Shown one piece after another: positions 12,651 to 21,852 of a stretch of DNA of 64,000 nt. The first letter of the stretch is position 1. The number at the start of each line of letters is the position of its first letter. The DNA is from Oxytricha trifallax (taxonomy: Eukaryota; Ciliophora; Spirotrichea; Sporadotrichida; Oxytrichidae): positions 25,058 through 89,057 of the forward strand of contig ARYC01017658.1 in NCBI GenBank assembly GCA_000711775.1, read 5' to 3'. A program made the translations under genes and the position numbers. The notes below the pieces were generated by a model. It did no database searches, had not been told where the DNA came from, and saw only the letters and a list, made by a program, of their open reading frames with translations.

Positions 12651-14448
12651 ACTTTCATTTTTAAATAAAACCCCAAAAGTAATTTTTTAAGCAATCGTGA
12701 AAGAAATGATTAATTAAGTATTAGGCATTAATAGTTATATTGCGAAAAAGTGAAACCCCATTAGAAAGATTAGAATACTAGTGGAAAGTGATTTTAAAAA
12801 AGTTAATTAAAAAACCCTTGATAAAAACTATTGAACGATTAAATATTTAAAATTACAAAACATGGGAGACTTTTCCGCACTCGATATCTCGAGCAAAATC
12901 GGTCCTAGAGAGGCGAAATTAGACTCATTCGACAGCCCTTTGAAATCTAGGAGGAATTTGGGCGTCCGGGTCACACAGCACACGCCATGGCGAAGTTGCG
13001 CTTGATGTATTTTGCCAGTCTCCCTGTCTACTAAGGAATCACAACTATCACTCACGACAGCTTTATCAGGGAATGCCCAGTCTCTCACGAGAAGAAAGAC
13101 CAATCTGGAGACTTCATCTCCTAGGAGGAAACTCCTCGTGAGCATTGGTCTTAAGGAATTGCGATACCTGGGCGCAGGGATCAAGCAATAAGTACTAAGT
13201 GGCATCTGTATCCTACAGATAAGCAAGGAGAATGGCATTCAGCTGCTCCACGAGCTGGGAAAGTAGTGCTCGGACATCTGGACCTCGTCATGAGTCGACA
13301 ATGGCTGCTCGACAAGGGGGCTGCGCGAGACCTATAAATCCTTAGATGGTTTGGCCCAGGAGGAGCCCTGGTCGTTGCGATGGCTGTGGATTAGTTCTCT
13401 GTCTCCTCATCAGAGCCGTTGGACCCACTTCTTTAGCCACGGAGTTGTGCGAAGACAACATGCACAAGCACAGTTGTTGACTACGAGTGCATCCTCGATT
13501 TCCTCTAAGATGAGTTGCAGATTTCTTCAAATGCTATTACGAATTCATTTATATATTTCCTCTGGGACACAAGGTATACCTCTTAGGCAAAGACCACTTT
13601 TCCACCCCAGATCTGAATTGGAATCATGAGGCGCTAATGGAGTAGGGTGTTAGAGACTCTCTAGCCAAAGAAGTGGGTCCAACGGCTCTGATGAGGAGAC
13701 AGAGAACTAATCCACAGCCATCGCAACGACCAGGGCTCCTCCTGGGCCAAACCATCTAAGGATTTATAGGTCTCGCGCAGCCCCCTTGTCGAGCAGCCAT
13801 TGTCGACTCATGACGAGGTCCAGATGTCCGAGCACTACTTTCCCAGCTCGTGGAGCAGCTGAATGCCATTCTCCTTGCTTATCTGTAGGATACAGATGCC
13901 ACTTAGTACTTATTGCTTGATCCCTGCGCCCAGGTATCGCAATTCCTTAAGACCAATGCTCACGAGGAGTTTCCTCCTAGGAGATGAAGTCTCCAGATTG
14001 GTCTTTCTTCTCGTGAGAGACTGGGCATTCCCTGATAAAGCTGTCGTGAGTGATAGTTGTGATTCCTTAGTAGACAGGGAGACTGGCAAAATACATCAAG
14101 CGCAACTTCGCCATGGCGTGTGCTGTGTGACCCGGACGCCCAAATTCCTCCTAGATTTCAAAGGGCTGTCGAATGAGTCTAATTTCGCCTCTCTAGGACC
14201 GATTTTGCTCGAGATATCGAGTGCGGAAAAGTCTCCCATGTTTTGTAATTTTAAATATTTAATCGTTCAATAGTTTTTATCAAGGGTTTTTTAATTAACT
14301 TTTTTAAAATCACTTTCCACTAGTATTCTAATCTTTCTAATGGGGTTTCACTTTTTCGCAATATAACTATTAATGCCTAATACTTAATTAATCATTTCTT
14401 TCACGATTGCTTAAAAAATTACTTTTGGGGTTTATTAAAAATGAAAGT
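12651..14448. mobile_element. Element C: 1.8-kb near-palindromic CCCC-ended element nested in D
   Basis: Two nearly identical ~790-bp arms (12651-13440 and 13658-14448) in inverted orientation flank a ~217-bp unique centre. Ends read ACTTTCATTTTTAAATAAAA then CCCCAAAAG, the CCCCAA tip shared with A and B. The arms are GC-rich and coding-like. C interrupts the left arm of D: the intact right arm of D supplies the empty-site sequence (TATATTAATCTAG). The flanks share TATTA as a candidate target duplication. Confidence 0.75.
13826..14262 (+). pseudogene. Element C coding remnant (right arm; mirrored in the left arm)
   Basis: The right arm reads ALLSQLVEQLNAILLAYLQD and FLKTNAHEEFPPR up to a TGA, then in the +1 frame DEVSRLVFLLVRDWAFPDK and LLDFKGLSNESNFASLGP. 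The segment from about 14101 is homologous to exon 2 of element A; aligned, C carries one extra nucleotide just before its TGA near 14180. The left arm holds the same sequence on the minus strand (12840-13275). The unique centre reads DFFKCYYEFIYIFPLGHKV. Function unknown; decayed. Confidence 0.5.
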
Positions 14449-15482
14449 TATTATTAATCTAGTATAATCGAAATGAGAAGATCGTTATAAAGAAATCAAA
14501 AATGCAATGAATTAAGATTATGATCATTTCAGAGTATACTAATGTTTTTTCAACTGTCGATATTATGAATTAAGATTAACTATTTTAATTATCAACTTTA
14601 TATTACTAATCAATCATGGAGAATTCTAATTATTTATTTTTTTCACTTTTCCTGATTAGTTTGTATTTTAGCGCAGTCTCAGCGATGTATCTGTAGTAGT
14701 CTCCAACTTTTTTCTTAAATTTTTCTTAGATATCTTCACTATATCTTCAGGGTATCTTCATTGTATCTTCCTCAAAAAATAAAAAGTCAAAAATATTAAA
14801 ATTAACAACAACAATAGCAATAGCAACAATAGTAACAACAAAAATAACAGTAATTAAATAAAAATCAAGCATTATTATGAGTCTGGGATTTTTTCTAAAA
14901 AATCCAAATTTTCTAAAATTGTTAGTTTGAAAATGTAGTTATGAAGATGACGATGAAGAATATGATGATGAAAACTACAAAAAATTGATGAATTTAAAAT
15001 TTTGAAATTCTCTGGAATTTTAACTAGACTCATAATAATGCTTGATTTTTATTTAATTACTGTTATTTTTGTTGTTACTATTGTTGCTATTGCTATTGTT
15101 GTTGTTAATTTTAATATTTTTTGACTTTTATTTTTTTGAGGAAGATACAATGAAGATACCCTGAAGATATAGTGAAGATATCTAAGAAACATTTAAGAAA
15201 AAAGTTGGAGACTACTACAGATACATCGCTTAGACTGCGCTAAAATACAAACAAATCAGGAAAAGTGAAAAAAATAAATAATTAGAATTCTCCATGTTTG
15301 ATTAGTAATATAGAGTTGATAATTAAAATAGTTAATCTTAATTCATAATATCGACAGTTGAAAAAACATTATTATACTATGAAATGATCATAATCTTAAT
15401 TCATTGCATTTTTGATTTCTTTATAACGATCTCCTCATTTCGATTATACTAGATTAATATAGTATAAAATCAAAGATAATTA

Positions 15483-16146
15483 TCGTAGTTTTTATTTATT
15501 AACTTAATTTGTATTGGCTTTATTTCGTTGTAGTTATTAATTAAGTATAGGCATAAAAATTTTAAATGATGATTAACGAGTTATACTCAAAATTAAATAT
15601 TTATCAATTCACTGTTTAATACTATAATCAAATCATCGATTTTTTAATCGTCACGTAGACGTATCTGAAGTGAGTTGAAGTAGCAATCTATGACGTGGCA
15701 AGTCGTGAACTAGAAAAACTCCAAAAAACCACCTCGCCCCCCATTCCACTTCTTCCTGTACCGAGATGCATTCGAGATAAGAGTCTAGATATTGACTAGG
15801 AGTATCCCCCGAAGAGCTCGCAGAGATCTGCTTCCTGTAAACAATTAAAGGGGAGTCTGGAGAAAACTCTTACCAGGTTCCACCGCTACTGAGATAGTAG
15901 TCTCATAGTTTTAAATATTTTTAAAATAAGCATAGTTCATATTATCTTTTTATTAGTTTTTTCACATATATTAGAATATAAGGTTTAAATCAATTTTATT
16001 TCATATAAAGTTTTCAAATAATATATTTCTATTCTTGATTATTTAATCATTCTTTGGAAATTTTAAGTAATTTCTCTAAATCTTTGCATATTTCTTTGGC
16101 CGTCCCTTTAGTATTAAAGATTTTATTATTTTACCTTTAAAATATT
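15483..16146 (+). pseudogene. Spacer with a coding-like fragment of unknown protein (15680-15892)
   Basis: A GC-richer island reads for 70 codons to TGA at 15890, with one internal TAG read as Gln: VAIYDVASRELEKLQKTT, then a Pro-rich stretch, then KQLKGSLEKTLTRFHRY. Composition resembles the coding parts of elements A-C. No terminal repeats found around it; the remaining sequence is A/T-rich. Confidence 0.35.
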
Positions 16147-17300
16147 TAACACCCCAAAACCCCTTAGAGAGGTTTATAAGTGCTTTGATTTATAGGGTAT
16201 TCCTGGGGTCTAATTGGGGTTAGTAGAGAAATTAGGTCAAATTGCAAAATGAGAAATAGAAATTAGCGAAATTTAGGGTCAATTTATGATGAAAAATATT
16301 TAGATTTACTGCTTAAGCTTTGATATGGTACAAGTATTAATATAGATTTGTCAAACCAGTTATGAATTGTGCAGCTATTGCAAAGCTCTTGCGCAAGAGT
16401 GCCTCAAGAGTTAGGTATCATTGCTTGTTGACTATTCAGCATTATAATTCTTGCACTTGAAATCATCCATCATGAAAATAAAAGTTCTCACAGCACTATA
16501 TTAACTTCCTCTGCGACTCCAAGACTTTGAAGTATTGGGCACACTTTCCACTAGTCTAGCGAGCTGTAATGTTACATCGCAGTTTCCTGACATGCGTATC
16601 TCTCCTTAGACTATAGCCAACATTTATAGAAGAAATGATATTACTTTCAAGACTGTCAACAGAGTGAAGAGAGTGATTGATTTTACAGTGCCATTTTATA
16701 GTAATAATTTAAACAATATATATGATTAAATGCAGAGGGCTATTGATAATAACATCAAGTTCATACACGCTGATGAAGCTGTATTCACCTTCAACACCTT
16801 TATTAACAAGTCATGGTACAAGAAGTATGATAATATAGAAGTTTATGACTAGAAAATGAAGGTTGTCACCCATGCAATTTTAGCTGGTATTAGCGAAGAT
16901 TCAGGCTTAGAAAGTTATGTCATTCACCCTTGATCAATTAAGTGAGAGTAGTATATAGAGTTCCTAGATAAGGTAAGAGAGAAGTACAGCAATTAAGAAA
17001 TCATATTGTTTGTTGATAACCCTTCAGTTAATAAGACTAAGGAGTCTAAGAAAGCCTATGAAGAACTAAACATAACTACTGTTTATAACGTTCCTTATAG
17101 CCCATAATTTAATGGAATTAAATCAAGACTCACTACAAGAAGCTGCTGCTGTATCATCTTATGCACTTGCCTATCAATACAGAAGACTTAATTCAAAGCA
17201 GCTGTAAGAGAGTGAGCGTAGATAAGAAAACGATATGCGCAAGAAAATGAAAAATGAATGTTATATGAATAAGTTTTAGTTATTTTTGTGCTCTTGTCTA
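16147..17300 (+). mobile_element. TBE-1: truncated TBE transposon (terminal repeat plus transposase)
   Basis: The left edge carries CCCCAAAACCCC followed by the TBE terminal-repeat sequence GAGGTTTATAAGTGCTTTGA. A transposase gene pointing inward follows, which is the layout of the right end of TBE-2 and TBE-3 in reverse orientation. The 22K and zinc-finger/kinase genes are absent. Sequence beyond about 17300 belongs to the flanking tandem duplication. Confidence 0.8.
16327..17285 (+). pseudogene. TBE transposase pseudogene (TBE-1 copy)
   Basis: Relic of the TBE DDE transposase (IS630/Tc1-mariner superfamily). Visible are a helix-turn-helix-like N-terminus (AAIAKLLRKSASRVRYHCLL), the first catalytic region FIHADEAVFTFNTF, the second FVDNPSVNKTK, and the third region YSPQFNGIK, where Lys replaces the catalytic Glu present in TBE-3. 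TAA/TAG stand where Gln is expected (DQKMK, SNQEI, SPQFNG). At least two TGA codons interrupt it near 16930-16945 where TBE-3 has Arg. It is inactive on both counts. Confidence 0.85.
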
Positions 17301-17315
17301 AAATAAAAAATATCA

Positions 17316-17821
17316 CTGTTCAAATATATCTTCCTTATATAATTGTATTTAATATAGATCTTTGTTTATAGTAAATATTTTTACTACAATGTAAAAATAT
17401 CATTCAAATATTAAAATTTTAAATTTTGGTTGATTTATCTAATCAGACTTTTTTTACTGTTCTTCTTTTAACAAAGCTTTATGAAAGAAATAAATTTCTT
17501 ATTTTTTCATATTATTTTATTCAGCTGCTTTCACATAACTATGTTGTTCTTCAACCTTGCTTTCATCATTTTAATTTTTATGAAATCTTGATGTGCTTAT
17601 TCCACCTCGGTTTCATCATCTTTGCAGTCGGTATCAACTTCAAACCTCAAAACCCCTTATTTAATAATATGATGACACAAATTGCAAAATTAAGTTATAA
17701 AATATTTGTTAATTTTCAGCACTTATCTTAAACAAATAATGACTGTTCAAATATATTTTCCTTATATATATATTGTATTTATTATATATCTCTACCCATG
17801 GTAAATATTTTTTACTACAAT
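17316..17821. repeat. Partial tandem duplication flanking TBE-2 (segments A-B, then A')
   Basis: Segment A (17316-17394, CTGTTCAAATATAT...ACTACAATG) continues into segment B (17395-17560, TAAAAATATCATTCAAAT... to the Phe/Leu-rich stretch). Segment A recurs at 17740-17821, and segment B recurs at 21850-22014 on the far side of TBE-2. A TBE terminal-repeat remnant (CAAAACCCCTTAT) lies at 17641-17690. The first copy therefore preserves the TBE-2 insertion site empty. The 101-codon frame at 17426-17731 lies inside this repeat and is not a supported gene. Confidence 0.8.
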
Positions 17822-17940
17822 AAAAACTCCAAAACTCCTATATGAGGTTTATAAGTGCTTTGATTTATAGGGAATTTGTTAGGGGTTGGGGTTATTAATT
17901 GGTTTTAATGTGAAATATATAGTAAATGTATTTCATTTAA

Positions 17941-19221
17941 TCACTCAAAATGCACTTTTAGATCATGTGGGAGAGGTCTAAATTTTGTCTTGCTTAACCA
18001 CAACTCTATCTGCTCTATTGATATGTCTGATCTTGAGTTTGGTCTAATTATTATTGATTCTGCCATTTGTTTTATTGATTGAGAGACTCTAGTTTTGTCT
18101 ATAAACATTTTTTTCTTTGCTTAGCATCTTTCTTGCACCTTGTAGAGTAGTAATCGTTGCGAGGCATATTGCACTCTATTATTATAGCTGCTAAATCCCA
18201 CACATCCCACTAAAAGTCTCCATCTCTCCAGTCTTCTCTTTCTGGATAGTACCCTTGCGTTCCCATTACAGTTCCAAGCCTTGATACTTCCACTCTTTAG
18301 GCTCTGTTGAAATCGATTATTGCTACTCTTACAGGTGAAAAGTTTATCATTATATTTTCTGGCTTCAAATCTCTGTGAACAAACCCTAACTTGTGAAGCT
18401 CTTTTATACCATACATGGTCAGAGTTTCTATTTATCCAAGCTACTTATGATTCCATTGATCTGTAATAAAATCTCTTAAGGTCATCTCATAGAGCGGGAG
18501 TCTGAAAGCAACATGATCCTTGGCAAGGAGAACAGCATCTAGCTTGATTAAGTAACTACACTCTTTAAACTTTGCTTGAGTGAGTACTTGATACTCATTT
18601 GTAAACTCCATCTAATATTTATCATCACTTAAGAGATAGTTGAAGGGATACACCTTGTATGCGTATTGATGATCATTGATAACTTTCTTATCAAAGGAGT
18701 CTTCTAATATAAGGTAGCTTTAAAGTGAAGTGTCTAGGTCAATTTAGGCAAGAACAGGAATCTTTTTATATTGAATTTTAATCATGATCTTTGTGATTTC
18801 AGATGCTAGCAGGTTGCGTGATTTTCTCACATATTCTGATTCACTAGCTTGTTCAAGCTCAAGTACCTTCGAAGATTCTTTTGCTTTTCTTTTGTTTAGT
18901 AGCTTCAATTCATCTTCATGCTTTTCAATCTCTAAATCTTTCTTGTGAGTTTTTAAAGGATGCTTCCTTAAATCTCTTGTATGAGCATACTGCTTATGGC
19001 ACTCGAAAAAAATCATACTTTCTGTCCATTTTATCGTGCTTTAAGTATACAGTTGGTTTGGCTTCTCTATGCTCTTTCATATACCTATACCAACTAGATT
19101 TATGAGTGAAGTCTCTCTCACACTTCTCACAAAAGTATACTACTACTTCTTCTTCAGTTTGTATAGGAATTTCATTGATACCTTTATCCTCCTCTCTGTC
19201 TCCCACACACTTGTTTGCCAT
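17941..19221 (-). pseudogene. TBE 57K-type zinc-finger/protein-kinase protein (TBE-2, frameshifted)
   Basis: Start ATG at 19221 (MANKCVGDREE), TGA at 17941. N-terminal C2H2 fingers: FCEKCERDFTHKSSWYRYMK then EH, where Tyr replaces the first zinc-binding His found in TBE-3, and a second finger ending DLRKHPLKTHKK, whose first Cys codon is destroyed by a 1-nt insertion near 19010. A charged segment follows, then a kinase-like domain with LHKLGFVHRDLKPENIM (about 18350-18410), AIIDFNRAQ (DFN instead of DFG) and GTQGYYPEREDW. TAA/TAG codons occupy Gln positions. The family matches the zinc-finger/kinase ORF described for TBE elements. Role in transposition unknown; possibly DNA binding and phosphorylation. 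The gene is transcribed away from the 22K gene. Confidence 0.85.
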
Positions 19222-19933
19222 TTATTTTCTATTATTAATTTCTATTTTAATAACAGAGACCTCAAGTGATAGCTCTGGTAGTTCTTTATGAGAGTTCATC
19301 TCACAGCTATCACACTTTTTATTGCTGCCAAAGGTAAGTCTCATTTAGTTTGATGGAAGTGCTGTTGTTTTTCTTAAAATGTTAGCGCTCATATTTAAAT
19401 TTGAATTTAAAATTATAAAACTGCCTCTATAACTTAGAGCTTGTATGAGACTTTGCAAGTCTTCTAGTTTTAAGGGAAGTTCTTAGAGTATTAGAGTAGA
19501 AAAATCCAGCACTAAAAATGGGTGAGAAAGTAACCATTTTTACTATCAATATTAAGTTGATTATAGTACGTACCGATTTAGGAGGGGCACCTAATTAAGT
19601 ACGTACTCTTTTAGTAGGTTTTTTGTGATTTTGTGATTAAATTTATGGTGCTCCTAATTAAGTACTAACTTTAATTTATTTTTGCTCCTAATTATTTTAG
19701 GAGCTGCTCCAAATTAAGTGCGTACCAATTCAAATTTAAAAATATGGAACTATAACAGTAGAAATTAATATCAATCTCTCAAGTTAGAAACCAGTTCTCA
19801 GAACCTTCTCCATATCCTACATAGAGGTTGACCTCCTATAGTATGCCCATATTTAATAGTAAGTTTTACAGAGGTATATAATTGAAATCAATAAACTTAA
19901 ATTTGAATATCATTTCTTAGATCTGTAAACAAG
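19222..19933. promoter_or_regulatory. Divergent intergenic region of TBE-2 with CTCCTAATTAAGTAC repeats
   Basis: This spacer separates the divergent zinc-finger/kinase and 22K genes. Between 19564 and 19728 are three or four degenerate copies of GCTCCTAATTAAGTAC, bounded on both sides by GTACC-type sequence. TBE-3 has the same array (59239-59407). Inference: a shared bidirectional control region, possibly bound by the element's own zinc-finger protein. Confidence 0.5.
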
Positions 19934-20720
19934 ATGGAGTCAATGAATGATGCAATGAAAAGAGTGCAAGCACAAGAATTGATTCAAAGATTTAGAAGCA
20001 AGGAGGATTTGCATCGCTACCTGGTGCAGCAAGGTAATGAACTCATAGTAACTCATCTTGATTATGTAGTTGGTTTGTTCCTGCCAACGATGGAAGGTTC
20101 TAAAATTTTATTTCTAAGAGCGATACTCTGCGAAGAGAAGAAAGCATTGAAAACTTAAGATGTAAAGTTCGCAGAGATTTCAAACTATCCTGAAATTTCA
20201 GTGACTAACTTATATGATGATGCTATGAACGACCAGAGATTTCACACTACCTGCCTTCTAAGAAGCAGTTGTCTAACAAATTACTTGAATGAAATTATTT
20301 CTTTGGCATACTTGCAACAATTAAAGGTGAATACTTGAAAGAAATTATTCAAGAATCTCATAAGAAAAGGTACAGCATCTCTTCAGAAGATAAGGACAAA
20401 CAAGGGATCAAGATAAGTGAGAGCTGGCTATCAGAGCTGCAGAAGCACCCTTATATTTCAAGTAAGATTTGTAGCTTAACTCTTTAGAAAAATTTGGTAC
20501 TAGCATCTTCTTGATGAAGGAATAGAGCAAGCTTCACAGAGAGCGAAAGTCGCAGACAAAGTATGAAGTTAGCAAGAGACTTTATTCAAATATTTAGCCT
20601 CCAGAGTCAATGAACATAGATGCTGGAGCTGGCAGCAAGAGAAGAAACTTAGGCCCAAGCAAGCCTTAAGAGGAAGAAAAGAAAGAGAAGCCAGCTCCCT
20701 CTAAAGAATTTTAAATGTGA
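19934..20720 (+). pseudogene. TBE 22K-type protein (TBE-2, frameshifted)
   Basis: Starts MESMNDAMKRVQAQ, continues through TAA-as-Gln (ALKTQDVKF), NYPEISVTNLYDDA and FFGILATIKGEYLKEIIQE, and ends ...PSKEFQM with TGA at 20718. Breaks: a frameshift near 20230, a TGA near 20290 and a 1-nt insertion near 20521. A 26-nt GT-AG block at 20462-20487 restores the C-terminal frame, as in TBE-3. The function of the TBE 22K protein is not known. It converges on the transposase gene with 9 bp between stops. Confidence 0.8.
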
Positions 20721-20729
20721 CTTATATAT

Positions 20730-21692
20730 TCATTCATTTAACTACAAAATTTATTTATATACATTCACTCTCCCTTCTTTAGCGCACTTTTATGCCAACT
20801 AATTATCAACTCTGTTAGCTGAACTAAATATAAAATCGACTGTATCGACAGGCAGGTCATGCATCAAGTGGTAGAGCAGCAGTTTCTTGTAATGACCTTT
20901 TAATATACCCCAGTAGAATTTAATTCCATTAAACTATGGGATATAAGGAACGTTGAACACTGGCGTTATTCTAAGCTGTTCATAACTCTTCCATGTTTCT
21001 TTTGTCTATTATCAACGAATAGTATAATCTCTTATTCAGGGTACTTCTCTCTCAGCTGTTCTAAGAACTTGATATACTGCTCTGTCTAAATTGAGCGAGG
21101 ATAAATAACATAAGTTTCTAAACCAGAATCCTCAACAATTCATCCAAGAATTGCCATTGTTTATACCTTAAACTTCTAATCATATACCTCTATATTACTA
21201 TGCCTCTTATACAAGACTTCTTGATGAAAGTGTTGAAGGTAAACACAGCCTCGTCAGCATGTATAAATATATAATATTATTCTATTGAGCTTTCTGCATT
21301 TACTTATAAATATAATTTAGGATATTGTTGTAAAATGGGAGAGTGAAATCAATCACTCTTTTAATACGTTTCACACCTTTGTAAGTGATACCATTTCGTT
21401 TATAAATGTTAGCAACGGACTATGCAGAGATCTTCAACTCAGGGAATTTACGGTGAAACATAGTAGCTAGTTGGTCGAGAGAGAAGTGAGCCCAATACTT
21501 CAAGGTTTTTTCATTGATAAGATAGTCAATATGCTTCTATAAAAACTTTGAATTCTAATAGGCTAAGAATTCAGCTATAATTGCTTTAATTAAACAGCTT
21601 TCAAGCAGTTAGTGGACTTCGCTTTAAAAGCAGTGTTATAGACTTATAGTTCAGTACTGGTTTGACTTATTCACTGTATTTATCACATCCAT
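20730..21692 (-). pseudogene. TBE transposase pseudogene (TBE-2)
   Basis: ATG at 21692, TGA at 20730. Recognisable TBE DDE transposase with SIQTEQYIKFLEQLREKY and FVDN. Two defects are visible relative to TBE-3: a 13-nt deletion directly after the second catalytic Asp region, which shifts the frame, and NGIK in place of NGIE at the third catalytic position (near 20928). Start chosen by alignment with the intact TBE-3 gene. Confidence 0.85.
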
Positions 21693-21852
21693 TACGCAGT
21701 TTAAACACAAAATTTATATACTCTTCATCATAAATATACCCCAAAAGCTATTTATTTTAGTCTCGCATTTAATTAATAACCCCAACCCCAAGCAAATTCC
21801 CTAAAAATCAAAGCACTTATAAACCTCATTAAGGTGTTTTGGAGTTTTGAAT

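Larger units (their letters stand above)
12623..15482. mobile_element. Element D: 1.06-kb foldback element, interrupted by element C
   Basis: After removing element C (12651-14448) the remaining 1062 bp form a foldback. The outer end TAATTATCTTTGATTTTATA at 12623 is repeated inverted at 15482. The arms continue to about 14882 and from about 15025, leaving a central loop of roughly 140 bp. About 249 bp from the end is a conserved block: TTTAGCGCAGTCTCAGCGA, then GTAGTAGTCTCC, then a run of ATATCTTCA-type repeats. The same block, order and spacing occur in both terminal repeats of element E, so D looks like a non-autonomous relative of E. Confidence 0.75.
17822..21849. mobile_element. TBE-2: full-length TBE transposon, AAT target duplication
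   Basis: A 4028-bp element with ~78-bp inverted ends starting AAAAACTCCAAAACTCC (a decayed C4A4 tip) and ending GGAGTTTTG. Flanking AAT at 17819-17821 and 21850-21852 is the 3-bp ANT-type duplication known for TBEs. The unfilled paralogous site (ACTACAATGTAAAAATATC near 17385) confirms both ends. Gene order left to right: zinc-finger/kinase (-), 22K (+), transposase (-), all disabled. Confidence 0.9.

Noticed and set aside
12828-14273. Two identical 136-codon frames on opposite strands, as separate genes
   Set aside because: They are the same sequence in the two arms of the element C palindrome, and their first third is out of frame with the better reading.
17426-17731. 101-codon frame as a small membrane protein
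   Set aside because: It lies in a duplicated segment beside TBE remnants, is Phe/Leu-rich from A/T bias, and its second copy is interrupted.
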